DNA of 64,000 nt from Mangifera indica. Its lineage: Eukaryota; Streptophyta; Magnoliopsida; Sapindales; Anacardiaceae. The notes beneath the pieces are model-generated. The model was not told the DNA's origin, ran no database searches, and saw only the letters and a program-made list of their open reading frames with translations. Both the position numbers and the translations under genes were made by a program. Of this stretch, positions 12,201-24,391 are shown piece after piece. The stretch lies in assembly GCF_011075055.1 (NCBI RefSeq), contig NC_058137.1, positions 19,391,463-19,455,462 of the forward strand, in the 5' to 3' direction. The first letter of the stretch is position 1; every line of letters starts with the position of its first letter.

Positions 12201-12359
12201 AAAACCATAACTGAAAACTTAGTAACAAATCCTAATAAGTAAGAGAGTTCAAAATAGAAACGTTATTGCTCAATTCGTTGCGTGACACCCAGAAGAATGA
12301 ATATTTGGAAATTTCTCATTCTAGACTTGTCCATGACAGGGCAAGGATAGAATATTACC

Positions 12360-12784
12360 ATGGTTAGCCAACCCTCACTCTGGTTAAACCTTGGTTAAAT
12401 TTCCACCCCAGTGCCCCGCTGAACCTTTAAATAGCCCGCATCAGCTGCCCTTTTTCCGCATCAACTTTTCCGCTTTCCTTCGCTCCTAGTATAACTGCAC
12501 TTTGATGATACACCAGCCTTTTATTTATTTCTCTTTCGTTTCGTATTAGTCCTTTTATCTCTTCCTGCTTTTGTTTCGTCTTCGTTCTGTCTTCCATCTG
12601 GTCCAGTCCCTCTCTCTCTCTTCATTTTTATTCTCTGTTGACAAGATAACAATATTCTGCTACGCTTCATGCTTAGGATTCGTTATTTGTTATAAATAAT
12701 GGTTTAGATTTTCATTATAATCCACGTATTCTGATTTATGCGACTGTTTGTTTCGTTATGTGCAGATTCGGAAAGTAGAGAGAG
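12360..12784 (+). promoter_or_regulatory. PCK core promoter and 5' leader
   Basis: A TATA-like TTTAAATA lies at 12425-12432, followed by a pyrimidine-rich leader (TTCCTTCGCTCC, CTCTCTCTCTTC) typical of plant 5' UTRs. The repeated GGTTAA words at 12362-12402 could be regulatory, but this is inferred from position only. The sequence ending TTATGTGCAG at 12765 looks like a 3' splice site, so the leader probably carries an intron. The matching donor was not fixed. Confidence 0.55.
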
Positions 12785-15700
12785 ATGGCAGCGAACGGTA
12801 GCGAAGAGTTCAGCTTCGGAAACGGAACTGCCAGGAACGGTCTGCCGAAGATCCAGACGACGTCGTCGCAGAAGAAACAGATTGGAATCTGTCACGATGA
12901 CAGCACGCCTCCTGTTAGGGCCCAGACCATCGACGAACTTCACTCTCTTCAGAAGAAGAAGTCCGCACCCACCACTCCCATTCAGGTCACCGAGGGGGCT
13001 TTCGCCAACCTCTCCGAAGAGGAACGCCAGAAACAGCAGCTCCAGTCCATCAGGTTCATTTTTCACTCGCAATACACCTTATAATTTATTATAAAATCAA
13101 TCGAATGTTAAAAAGGAGGTGGGACCTGGTGAAGCGGTGGAACCAATCTTTGGGTGGTAAAATATTACAATCAGGATTTTGATGGACCTTTTGAATGCGA
13201 TGCCACTCATCAACTACGTAGTTTCGAATCCACGTAAGCGAGGGCCCTTGATTTGCTCGGATCCCGATAATCCGATGAAATTAATATAAAATTAAAAGTA
13301 AATTGCCAAATAACATATTCCTAGATTGGATAAAATTTAATGTCACATCGATAACGTTTCTAAGGGTAATATTGTAATAACGGAGAAACTTTAGCTCACG
13401 AGTCACGACAGTTGCATCTTGTCTCGTACCATATAATAATTTTGTGGGTTGACTTGGTTGACCAACTGTAACAATCGGTGTTATTTGTGAAACAGTGCAT
13501 CTTTGGCGTCACTGACGAGAGAAACCGGGCCAAAGTTGGTGAAAGGAGACCCGGCGAGGAAGGCCGGGACCCCGAAGTGTTCGGCTGTGGTTCACCACTC
13601 TTTCACGCCGACGATCAGCGTCAGTGACAGCTCCTTGAAGTTCACCCATGTCCTCTACAACCTCTCTCCTGCAGGTATTGCCAAAAAATTCAAAACAATA
13701 TTTTTATGTTGTTCATAATCTGCACAGGAATTCAACGTAAATAAATAATTTCGGTGGCATACAGAGCTTTATGAGCAAGCCATCAAACACGAGCGAGGGT
13801 CGTTTATCACTTCAAGCGGTGCATTAGCGACCCTCTCTGGTGCCAAGACTGGTCGCTCGCCAAGAGATAAGCGTATTGTCAAGGATGAAACAACTGAAGA
13901 TGAGCTTTGGTGGGGAAAGTAAGTAATTATTCTAATTTGTGACTATGGATAAACTAATTTCTCTTGTGTTTTTTCATTTCTACTTTTTATTTCTAATTTG
14001 AAAATGACAAGTTAATTGTTCGTTATATGTACAGGGGTTCACCTAACATTGAGATGGACGAGCATACTTTCCTGGTCAACCGAGAAAGAGCTGTTGATTA
14101 CTTGAATTCCTTGGACAAAGTAAATTTAATGACCTGTTATTTGCTTTCTAAATTTTTTTTTGAAACCTTAATTTTTGTTTTATAATTTTACTGGTTCCAA
14201 GTTTTTTTACCTTTGGGAGTGCAATATATTCCTGGTTGGCTTAGGTTTTCTATCTATATATATGTCATATTCAGCCATAGAAATCGAATCTTGTAAATTC
14301 AATATGACCTCTACAAATTATAAGATAGTCTGTAATTGGTCACTGTATTTATATTGTCAGATGGAAGCATGTTCTTAAATTTAATGTCTGATAATAGGTG
14401 TTGAATTAACAATTTGCAGGTCTTTGTTAATGATCAATTCTTGAACTGGGATCCACAGAACAGAATCAAAGTCAGAATTGTTTCTGCCAGAGCATACCAT
14501 TCTTTGTTCATGCACAACATGTAAGAGAAACATATGATAACAATTTTCGAGCTGTTTTTTTGAAGGTTCTCCCAGATAAAGTCTACTTGCCGTTGAAATA
14601 CTGTCAATGTTATTATCCTGTCTTGAATTTATCATCCTGCACTATATAATTAATCCTATCTTGAATTTTATTATCCTTCATAGATGGAGGAAAGTGGTTA
14701 AACAATGTGCAATGGTAAATTAGCTTAGTGTACAATTGGATAACTGGTTGGGTGGCAGGTGTATCCGACCCACTCCTGAAGAGCTGGAGAATTTCGGTAC
14801 TCCAGACTTCACTATATACAATGCTGGACAGTTCCCATGTAATCGTTATACTCACTACATGACATCCTCTACTAGCATAGACCTTAATCTTGCTAGGAGG
14901 GAAATGGTCATCCTCGGCACACAGTATGCCGGGGAAATGAAGAAGGGTCTTTTCAGTGTTATGCATTATCTCATGCCTAAACGTCAAATCCTCTCCCTAC
15001 ATTCTGGCTGCAATATGGGAAAAGATGGAGATGTTGCCCTCTTTTTTGGATTATCAGGTATAGTATCATCAGATCATGGATATGATCTGGTGCTAAAGTG
15101 CACAAACGATAAGTGCTTTCTTACTCCTTCCTTAAACACCTTATCTTATGACTTTTGACATACTTGGTTAAATGCTCTTTCTTGTTTTAATGGTGGCTGT
15201 ATTGTTATTGATGACTTCATTTCAAACGTCAGGTACGGGAAAGACAACACTCTCTACTGATCACAATAGGTATCTAATTGGAGATGATGAACACTGTTGG
15301 AGTGAGAATGGTGTATCAAATATTGAAGGTGGTTGCTATGCCAAGTGCATTGATCTCTCAAGGGAGAAGGAGCCTGATATCTGGAATGCTATTAAATTTG
15401 GCACTGGTATTTTCTAAATTCCTTTCAGTCTTTAATTTTTTATGATATTGGTTTTGGTATGTGATGAGTATAGAGAAATGGCAGTGTTGGAGAATGTGGT
15501 GTTTGATGAGCATACCAGGGAGGTGGATTATGCTGACAAATGTGTTACAGGTAAATAATCAATATATATATATATTCTAAGTTATATATTATTGCATTAA
15601 TCCGATTTAGATGATCAGATGATTCATCTTATGGTACGGTGGACCTTACCCGTACATGGTAGCAGTTTGTTCTATAGTTTGATGTCACATAATCGAATTA

Positions 15701-17050
15701 ATTGTATCATTGATTAATACAATTGCAATAATCTGAAGTCATCTTAGGGTAACCAAGATACCGTGTGATTAATATAAAAGTGATAGTTTGAAGTCAACTA
15801 ATTTGCTTTGCCAAATGGCAATCTAATTAAATTGCTTAGGTATGTTGACCTTTTCAATGCTCCATCCCAAGGATTATGGATAATGGTCTGTAGCTTAGAC
15901 CCTTGTAGCTGCATTGAGCAATTTTACATGTTTAGGGAACCAGTGGAATTTAAAATTTGATTTCTCTGACTTCAGTGATTTGCACATACATGGGTGTTCG
16001 GATTTGATGAATTTGCAATATTCGATATTGTTTACACCAGAAAAGTTCTTATGAATGTCCTTTCCCTTGTTATTTGCAGAGAACACTCGTGCAGCCTACC
16101 CTATTGAGTATATCCCTAATGCGAAGATACCATGTGTTGGTCCGCATCCTAAGAATGTTATCCTTTTGGCTTGTGATGCATTTGGTGTGCTACCACCAGT
16201 GAGCAAGCTGAGCCTGGCACAGACCATGTACCATTTCATCAGTGGCTACACTGCTCTGGTATTAAATCATCTTACTGAACTACGAATGTTCTTAGAATAC
16301 AAATTTGGTTACTATGGTGGTTATTTAGCTATCTTTTCGCTGCTATAGTGACTGAACTTGAATGTATTTTAAGGTTGCTGGCACAGAGGATGGTATTAAG
16401 GAGCCAACAGCAACATTCTCAGCTTGCTTTGGTGCTGCATTTATAATGTTACACCCTACAAAGTATGCTGCCATGTTGGCTGAAAAGATGCAGAAGCACG
16501 GTGCAACAGGGTGGCTTGTTAACACTGGCTGGTCAGGCGGAAGGTATTTGGAAACTTATTGATACCCATTTGACTATTATGTAATACCTCGTCAAACTCT
16601 GCCGAAGGAATGGACTAAAATCTTCCCCCTTTTTTGCAGCTATGGTTCTGGAAGTCGCATCAAGTTACAATACACGCGCAAAATCATTGATGCCATTCAC
16701 TCTGGCAGTCTGTTGAAGGCAAATTACAAGAAAACAGAGGTGTTTGGGCTTGAGATCCCCACTGAGATTGAGGGAGTGCCCTCAGAAATCCTGGATCCAG
16801 TGAACACTGTCAGTTGGCCTCGTCTTTAATATATGATCCACACATCTTATCCCATGTAAAATGTGCTTTCAATTACCTAAATGTCATTGTTATTTGGATT
16901 TTGCAGTGGTCGGACAAGAAGGCTTACGAGGATACACTTCTGAAACTGGGTGGCCTATTCAAGAAGAACTTTGAAACATTTACCAACTACAAGATTGGCA
17001 AGAACGGGAAGCTGACTGAGGAGATCCTTGCAGCTGGTCCAAGTTTATAA
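12785..17050 (+). CDS. PCK: phosphoenolpyruvate carboxykinase (ATP), 662 aa, 12 coding exons
   Basis: Converts oxaloacetate plus ATP to phosphoenolpyruvate, CO2 and ADP in the cytosol: the entry step of gluconeogenesis from lipid or organic acids, also used in amino-acid metabolism. Exons: 12785-13053, 13496-13674, 13765-13918, 14035-14119, 14420-14520, 14759-15057, 15233-15406, 15485-15550, 16080-16258, 16374-16543, 16640-16808, 16907-17050. They total 1989 nt with every intron GT-AG and the frame kept throughout, close to the usual plant length of about 670 aa. The kinase-1 P-loop [11 protein letters not shown] is split by intron 6. The kinase-2 region is [31 protein letters not shown] and the glycine-rich [14 protein letters not shown] are also present. 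The N-terminal KKKSAPTTP resembles the phosphorylated extension known in plant PEPCK. It ends in GPSL before TAA. The start is the first ATG after the putative leader intron. It appears intact. The symbol is generic because I cannot tell which Arabidopsis paralogue is closer. Confidence 0.97.
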
Positions 17051-17570
17051 TTAAAGGCTAGAGAAGAAAAAGATGAGACTATATTGGTAGTGGAGTGGGT
17101 TTAATATCATTTTGAAATAAACAAGTCTTGGGTTTTGGTTTCATAAATGTGTGTAGTCTTCTCTATGACTCAATTGATAATGGATTCATATTTATTTTTT
17201 AATGCAAAATATCGCCCCCTCATCAATCATAATATATTCTTATAGAACACAAGAATTTAGAGGGAAAAAAAAAAGCCAGAATCATTTCTAAAATTTGAGA
17301 TGTTATTATTGTTATATATTTCCCAATTTTGGGGCGAGGAGGGAGTAGAATTTTAATTATATCATTACAATTGGATGTAGTTAATCTTGTTGTCGGTAGG
17401 CTCGGCTCATTAGGGTGGGGGGTTATGTCATTGGGTCAAGGCCCATTACAATGTGGGCTTTGTGGGTTGGAATAACCCATCAAATATTAAAAGCCTAATA
17501 TTATATTGGGTTCTTAACAGGTACGTCCTTTGGTTTTTAGCTAGATGTTAGAAATCCTGTTGTTATAAAA
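17051..17570 (+). other. PCK 3' UTR and downstream spacer
   Basis: AATAAA at 17116-17121 is a plausible polyadenylation signal about 65 bases after the stop codon. Beyond about 17210 the DNA is unannotated spacer. The stretch 17395-17520 is richer in G and C (GGCTCGGCTCATTAGGGTGGGG) but carries no gene that I can recognise. Confidence 0.5.
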
Positions 17571-18004
17571 TTATTATGAATAATGATCTAATTAGAAGCA
17601 GGTGTGTTAACCAAAATTGTTTTTATTTAGATCATGGAATTGAACATAAATCTGAAATAGGATTGTTAAACACTATTATAGATGACTTAAAGAACTTGGA
17701 TAATAAGTTCGATAATCTTGATAGGAAACTGAATTATTCAATTTATTAAATATTTTTAGTGACTCAAGAATTGGCTAAACTAGAAGAAAGAATTTCTAGT
17801 ATCAGTTCTGACTTTCAAATACTAGTAGCTTTGGAACGTGTTCTTACTATTTTGTTAAATAGGTAGACACGAAACCCTGGCTAATAACAATAATTTTGGC
17901 TTTTCCAATACTATCATCAGGATAGGAAATTATCCTATGTTAGTGACATAGAGCAAGTGGATCCAATAGAAGGATACACAGAATAAGAGATCAAACAATG
18001 TACC

Positions 18005-18297
18005 TGTAACATCCCTCCATAGAAGTACTACCCACCGAAGGAGAAATGTTACGAATTAATATCTGAAGCGTCTATTTTTTTTCAAAATACTTTAAAATAA
18101 ACACATCGTTAAAAGTGTTTAGGAAGTATTACAAGAAAACTGAAAACCTGGAAGCGAACAAAATATGTATATACTCATATGAAAACTCATCTGAAAGCAT
18201 CTGAAAACAGAGAGTAATCATATGCAACTATACCATAATCTCAAAAAGTCAAAAGTCGACAAGAACATGCCACTGAAATGTACCTGAGGGTATTACA
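18005..18297 (-). mobile_element. internally deleted solo LTR (293 bp), TSD GTACC
   Basis: The ends TGTAACATCC and GGTATTACA form the TG...CA termini of an LTR. Both sides carry GTACC (18000-18004 and 18298-18302). It is the inverted relative of the LTR at 18650-19752: its reverse complement joins the first ~27 bp of that LTR to its last ~275 bp. The junction falls at a shared CAGTG word, which suggests a microhomology-mediated loss of about 800 bp. The same TSD logic shows it was inserted into viral coding sequence. Confidence 0.8.
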
Positions 18298-18649
18298 GTA
18301 CCCTTGATCTCTGTAACGAAAATCCAGATATTCGTCAAGACTATCTAGAGTGGTTAGGAGTAAAAGGGTTATTAGACATGGTTCGAAAAGCCTTATGCCA
18401 AGAAACTAGAGAATTAGAATTGAATACAAGGATACTTTGCTTCATCCCAACCCGGATAACAACCATAGAAACTAGAGAATTAGAATTGAAAAGACTTTGG
18501 TTGGATAAAGTAGAAGCTGTTATAGAATATTGGTACAGAGAATCTCAAAATCCTAAGGAGCCTTCAACATCACGTAACATATTCCCTGACTAAGATATGG
18601 TAGATGAGGAAACACTTAAACAATTCATTGCCAACCTACAAAGTAAATA

Positions 18650-19752
18650 TGTAACACCCAGATTCAGGTATGTCAGTGAACTCTACTTCCAAAATTACCC
18701 CATAAAGTTGATTTATAACTTGTTGTTTAAAGAATTATAGAAAACTACTAAATAAGCAATAATTTTCAAATGAGGTAAAATGGTTATTTTAGAAGGATTT
18801 AAGAGACAAAGTGGGAATGAAAATTGAATGACACACTTGAAATTATATGGTGGTGCTAAGGGTTTTTGGTAATTGGCTAAGGATAAAACAGTCATTTATG
18901 AAAAAGGTTAAGGACAAATTGGTCCAAAAGGTTTATAAAACCCATAAACTATTCATTTTCTTCTCCATTAGCCGAGAACTCCATAATTTGAGCTAAAATT
19001 TTCTTTCAAGTAAAAATTCACTAAAAAACCTAGCTAAACCACCTAATTTCCAGAGCCTCCAGTTATAAAAAGTATAAATCTATCAATTCTAGTCAGTTCT
19101 AAGGTAAAAATTTTAATTTTTAAGAGATATGAAATTTAGGGTTTTGATGGATGATTATATTTTTGGTTGATTAAGGTTGCTAGGAAGAATAAAAGGAGAA
19201 TAAGCTTAAATCACCTAATTAGCAAAGAAAATGTAAGAATTTTATACTTTACATACTTGAAGTAATTCGAGTTAGGGTATTTAAATAACCTTTACTTATA
19301 TAAGTGTGTAAGGTATTAGAATTAAGGTGATTTATGCTTAAATGGATAAAGAAATTCATTAGGATTCATGATGTAATTTTTGTCCATAAGGGTATTTTAG
19401 ACATTTCATATTCCTTGGGTCAGCGTAGGTAGATCCGACGGGAGCAGGTTATCTCTGGTTTATATTACATGCATACAGTGGTATGTGCTTGTCGACTTTT
19501 GACTTTTTGAGATTATGGTACAATTGCATATGATTACTCCCTGTTTTCAGATGCATCCAGATGAGTTTTTATATGAGTATATACATCTTTTGTTCACTTC
19601 CAGATCTTCAGTTTTTTTGGAATACTTCCTAAACACTTTTAATGATGCGTTTATTTTAAAGTATTTAAAAAATATATATATATACACGCTTTGAATATTA
19701 ATTCGTAACATTCCTCCTTCGGTGGGTAGTACTTCTAGGGAGGGGTGTTACA
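18650..19752 (+). mobile_element. solo LTR (1103 bp), TSD AAATA
   Basis: Begins TGTAACACCC and ends GGGTGTTACA, with AAATA on both sides (18645-18649 and 19753-19757). No internal retrotransposon sequence remains, so it is a solo LTR left by recombination between the two LTRs of a full element. It shares its last ~275 bp with the short inverted copy at 18005-18297. It sits inside the viral capsid frame. Strand is given by convention only. Confidence 0.85.
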
Positions 19753-21539
19753 AAATATCTTAGTCTCCCACCATGATATGCAAACTTTGTAGCTCAAGAA
19801 TCTCAAAGGGATTGGGAAAAAGCTGAAAATTTATACTTAAATGCAATAAAAGAAGAATACTTTATTTCAAAAGAAAAAGGCAAAAGGAAGATTGATCTTC
19901 CTGAAATCTCTCCTTTGGATGCTAAGAAAATCAACAAATATTACGAAGAAGAGCTTAAGAGACAAAAGAGAACTTCTGATAAGGGAAAAACTAAAAATAT
20001 TTCTTTAGGACCAAAAATAAAACAACTAAAGAACCTGATCTCTAATCTAAGGGAAGCTGAAATAAAAGATGACCCTTTAGAAAGAATGAAGAATCTTTTA
20101 CATTCATTCAAAGAATTCCTTCGTGAAATTTCTAAGCCTGAATACACTCCCACGACATATCATACTCGGATTAAGTCGAAATATACTCTAAGACCCACAC
20201 AAAAGATGGTAGAAATACCTTCTAATGGAAGTTTCCTAAATATAGATTGCATAGGCAACGTAGTAAAAGCAATTGAAATTTGGGAAACTGTCAACTGGGT
20301 CCATGTGCAGAATAAAGCCTTTGACCTCGAAGAAACATGTCGTTTTCTAAAATCTACACTATAGGGTATTGCAGGAAGCTTTTGGTTAGGATTAGAGGCG
20401 AGCACTAAAATATTAGAAATGATAAATGACTTAAAAAGTCGTGAGGGAATATTCGCACTTTTTAAGAATATGCTCTCAAGAGAATTTACTGGTATAACTA
20501 TCACCAGTAGGAATCTTGCAGAGGTAGTTACTGTAGAAGCTATAACAAAACTTAGGCTTTGTGACATGTGCAAACTTGAAAATTTCATTTGTAAATACAA
20601 GCGATATTTTTATCAGTTACCTACTGGAACACAAGAAGTTATGAAAAATACCTTTTTTGCAAAGTTACTACATGAATAGGATAAAACTTCTAGTAAAACC
20701 TTTAAACTACTCCTGGAAAAGAATTAGGTAGTAGATTCTCTGGGAGGAAGGATAGAGATTGTAAGGCAATTGATTCGAACAAGGTGTCTAAATGCTAAGC
20801 TTGATAAAGATACCAAAAAGCTACACTTTAATGATGTTTGTTGTTACAATTTTGATGGAGTCCCAGGACAATATGGATACGAAAAATCATTCTCTAAAAT
20901 CCCAAAATATCAAAATTGGAAAACTCATAAAAAGCAGAATACTTTTCTATGGAAAAGAAAATTTCCCAAACGCCTTAAAAATATGAGGAAAAGACCTATT
21001 TCTAATAAAACTAAACTTCCTAACCACGGAAGGTTATTAAAAAGGTAACCGCAAAGGAATGAGGAGCAAGAAAATACTGTGCCACTTGCCTTTTAGGAAA
21101 AAAGGTGAAAGATTGTAATTGTTGTTGGATCTGTGGCAACAAAGATCATTATATGGATAAATGTCCAAATAAGAGCAAAAAGAAGGCGAGTCTTAAATTC
21201 TTAAATGTGAATTTAGAATCTAACACTTCTGAATATGAGTCTATATTTGGATACGAAATTAACTCGGATGACGAGTCAGTCTATGAACTAATTTTGAAAT
21301 ACTTTGATACCTCTGATTCAAAAAATCACTAGAAGACTACTCTTCAGATGAGGACTCCGAAAACGAAGAGGAAAAAATAAACTTGTCTAGAATAGATAAA
21401 GATGTTACTTCTCATCGGATTTTTATCAATAAAATAGAAAATTTATAAGAACCTTTTAATCTATTCACAGATGATGAGGAACTCATATCATTAGAATCCG
21501 AAACTAATCCATAGTTAGTGATTAGCTCATCTACTAATT

Positions 21540-22104
21540 ATTAGGATACATCAGTAAGCCCAAATGAATGGATAATCCTAAAACTCTCACCTAGAGAAGT
21601 ATTTGGAAAAATTTCACGATGGATATTTCAGGCTCGAGGTTTAGAAGATGTGCACGAAAAGCCTATTAGAGTAGACTTAACCTAATCAAATGAAGGGGAA
21701 ATCATTTTATCAAATGATGAATGGTTATTGAAGCTGCGTGAACTTGTGGAACGGGCAAATAACAAGTATCACTATGTATAATTAGGAGCTATACAAGTAA
21801 GAGTACGGGGTCTATTTTGTGGTAGTATGAATGTTCCTATCCAAGTTGCATTACTAGATAGAAGATGGACTACTTTCACTAAAGCTTTAGTTGGAGGATT
21901 TCATGCCAACCTAGCTTTAGGAGACTCTTATGGAATGATCCGATCAGGATATATGGTCAGTCTTAAAGATCCTAATCTTAAGAGGATTATGGTTTTACGA
22001 ATTCATACTTCTGGATTGGAAGAACTACCACAATCTAGTAACGGAGTGGTAATCCAATACAGGATGATTTACCGGTTGGTAAATTTTATAAATCCTATCT
22101 CAAT
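21540..22104 (+). pseudogene. viral movement-protein (30K superfamily-like) fragment
   Basis: A beta-rich block covers 21770-22100. It has a short hydrophobic strand, a conserved LLDRRW-type segment (21848-21865), then ANLALGDSYGMIRSGYMVSL around 21904-21964 and VIQYRMIYRLVN near 22050-22085. That spacing is characteristic of caulimovirid 30K-type movement proteins, which dilate plasmodesmata. Upstream codons (21540-21780) hold several stops (for example near 21685 and 21780). The C-terminus is cut off by the LTR insertion at 22107. Family assignment is by pattern, not by database search. Confidence 0.6.
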
Positions 22105-22106
22105 GT

Positions 22107-24391
22107 TGTGACACCTCAGGTATGCTTGAGAGATATTTTAGGTATTTTATAAAAATTTAGTTAATTAATTAGTGGATAGATTTTATTTTATTTTTAAAAA
22201 GAAGAGATTAGATAAATATTAAAGGCAATTAATTCACGTTTTGCGTAATAGGGGGATAATGCTAGTGTTCACTTCATACAGAAAGGCAGAAGTAATTGGG
22301 GATTTTTTTTATTCATTAACTCAGAAAGAGAGCAGAGATTAGAGAGCAGAGATCAAAGTTTGAAGAATTCTTAGGAGATTAAGTCTACATCAAATCATCT
22401 TACTGGAGAAAAGGTAATCTATTTTTCTTATGATAATAATTAAATGAAATTTTTAAGATTTGATTATATTAGTAGGGATTATTTTAATTGATGGATATTA
22501 AATAAAGATGATGCTCTTAAAGATGGGTATTTTATAGAAAGGTGTTTTGTTTAGTTGTTAAATTACAGTACAAATTGTATGGAAGGTAGCAAATTTCTGT
22601 TGGAATATGTTGCGATGTGATTATACGATTTAAGTAATTTTTTAGTGATTGTTTGAAGTATACTCTGGCTAAAAACGTTGCAATGTTTATTGTGATAGAA
22701 AATTGTTTTTCAGAAATTGCATATATTAATTGTTATGATAGTCTGTGGCGTAATAAGGTTTTCTGGGAATTAACGCTTGGGTTGAGATTTTGAGTTTCTT
22801 TTGGAAGAATTGAGTTATTGTGATATTTATAAAAAAAGAAAATTTGTGATGTTGGTGGAGGAAAATGGCGGCTGTAGAATGATTATGTGGGAATTAATTT
22901 TGATTTGTGGACTTAGAGTTGGTGTGAGGGGAAAGAAATAAAAATTAGATATACATATATAAGATAAAAGTTTGTGACAGTGGTGAAAGAGAATGGCAGC
23001 AGACGAAGGAATTTCTTTTATCTACTTAACGAGTTTAGTTTTTTTTGCTGTCAAACTACACAATCATTCAGTATAGATTTTATATAATAGTACATTTTTA
23101 GTGTTGTAAATAAATTATAAATTGTGTTACAAATATTTGTATTATTTTGTAATACAATCTTGTATGAATTTTATGAGTAAATTTTTGACTAAATATAGAA
23201 TATTGTGTGACATATGATTAGGATGATGGGACAGAGAGTCCTAAGATTGAGAGAATAATTAATCACCTGTGTCATTCAATGATTTGAGTTAGAACGTTGT
23301 ATTGAGAGGATATCTATGACATAGGTTATGCACTATTGAGAGGTGTTGATCCATTGAGAGGATACGTAGTCTATAGTATACACCTATTAGAAGGTGATAT
23401 CATTGAAATTGACTTATATGTACAATGGACTATGATAGCCATGAGAGAGAAGTCACATAACTTGGGTGTCGAATCCTCAATACGACCTAGACCGATTGGC
23501 ATTGAGAAATGAAATGAATTGAATTGATAATTATTCTTTGACAAACAAGAATTCTGAAAGACTAAATGTGTGATAAATGAAAATTCAAAAGATTGATTAA
23601 TAATGTAGGATAGAGATTCTTACTTACTGAGTGATTTGTCACTCATTCGTTTTATATTCGATCTTGCAGGTATAAAATGAGTTTGTGGTGGACTACGGGA
23701 TAGTTGATCAGTGGTGGAGGCATAGGAATTTGGAATCTCTTTTTATGCTATATAATAAATTTATCTCAAGGTTGACATGTGACTAGGGCTGGATTCGAGC
23801 CGAGCCAGCTCGAGCTCGGGCTCGGCTCGGCTCGGTTCGAGCCCGAAACGAGCGGGGCTCTGCTCGGCTCGATCGAGCTCGAGTTGGCTCGGCTTGCCAG
23901 GGTAGATTTTTTTTAAATTTTTTAAAAATTTTTTTATACAAAACGACGTCGTTTTGATCCATATATATACACAAAACGATATCGTTTTGATATGAAAAAC
24001 GAGCCGAACCAAGCCAAAAACGAACCGAACTCGAGCCGAGCCGAGTTCAGCTCGAGTCGAGCTCGAGCCACCCCTAAATAAAGCGAGCTGAGCCTGTTGC
24101 GAGCTGAGCTCAGCTCGACTCGAATCCAGCCCTATGTGAAACTAGGACACACTATTTAATTATTTGTTTTAAATTTTAGCATGACTTTTTTGTTATTTTA
24201 TTGTTGGTTGTCAATTAATATTTGGTTTGTTTATTTGGTTTCCGCATGAATTATTAATGAAATTAAATTATTTATGGATTTCGAGTAAATAAGGCTTTGG
24301 ATTTATTTTTAATTTTAACTTTAATTTTTCTCTCAATCCCAAAAAAAAAAAAATCCCTTCAAAGGATATGACCTTTGAGGCGGATGTTTCA
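22107..24391 (+). mobile_element. solo LTR of a Ty3/gypsy (chromovirus-like) element, 2285 bp including a nested MITE
   Basis: Starts TGTGACACCTCAGG and ends TTTGAGGCGGATGTTTCA, a diverged version of the GAGGCGGGTGTTACA end common in chromovirus LTRs. The flanks are AATGT (22102-22106) and AATGC (24392-24396), a 5-bp duplication with one change. Inside, GATCTTGCAGGTATAAAATG (about 23661-23680) resembles the intron-like acceptor found in such LTRs. The GC-rich MITE copy 2 (23784-24134) interrupts it, leaving an LTR of about 1.93 kb. Viral coding sequence resumes directly after it. No internal retrotransposon genes remain. Confidence 0.65.
23784..24134. mobile_element. GC-rich hAT-like MITE, copy 2 (inverted relative to copy 1)
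   Basis: A 351-bp element with ends TAGGGCTGGATTCGAGC and GCTCGACTCGAATCCAGCCCTA. It has the same GAGCTCG-rich arms and the same centre as copy 1, in reverse order. An intact 18-bp perfect palindrome CAAAACGACGTCGTTTTG and a near-palindrome CAAAACGATATCGTTTTG lie about 30 bp apart. The flanks share an imperfect ATGTGA repeat. It is younger than the LTR it sits in. Confidence 0.8.

Larger units (their letters stand above)
17570..21330 (+). pseudogene. viral capsid-region ORF, broken by two solo LTRs
   Basis: A lysine/glutamate-rich, helical, coiled-coil-like N-terminal part (about 17570-17870 and 18300-18640) leads to a longer piece at 19760-20364 (KINKYYEEELKRQKRTSDKG) and 20419-21330. A CX2CX4HX4C knuckle (CWICGNKDHYMDKC) sits at 21123-21164 beside a lysine-rich tail, then an acidic serine-rich stretch. 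This is the usual layout of a caulimovirid capsid protein. Stops interrupt it, for example after 20361, and it is split by LTRs at 18005-18297 and 18650-19752. The frame is continuous on either side of the second insert when the duplicated 5 bp are counted once, so it was coding when hit. Confidence 0.75.

Noticed and set aside
12704..13072. 122-codon antisense frame over PCK exon 1
   Set aside because: It is the shadow of a GC-richer coding exon; the + strand gives a clear PEPCK N-terminus.
14613..14987. 124-codon antisense frame over PCK exon 6
   Set aside because: Shadow of the conserved PEPCK exon on the other strand.
18005..19752. The two inverted blocks considered as terminal repeats of one DNA transposon
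   Set aside because: Each block has its own TG...CA ends and its own 5-bp target duplication, and viral coding sequence lies between them, so they are two separate LTRs.
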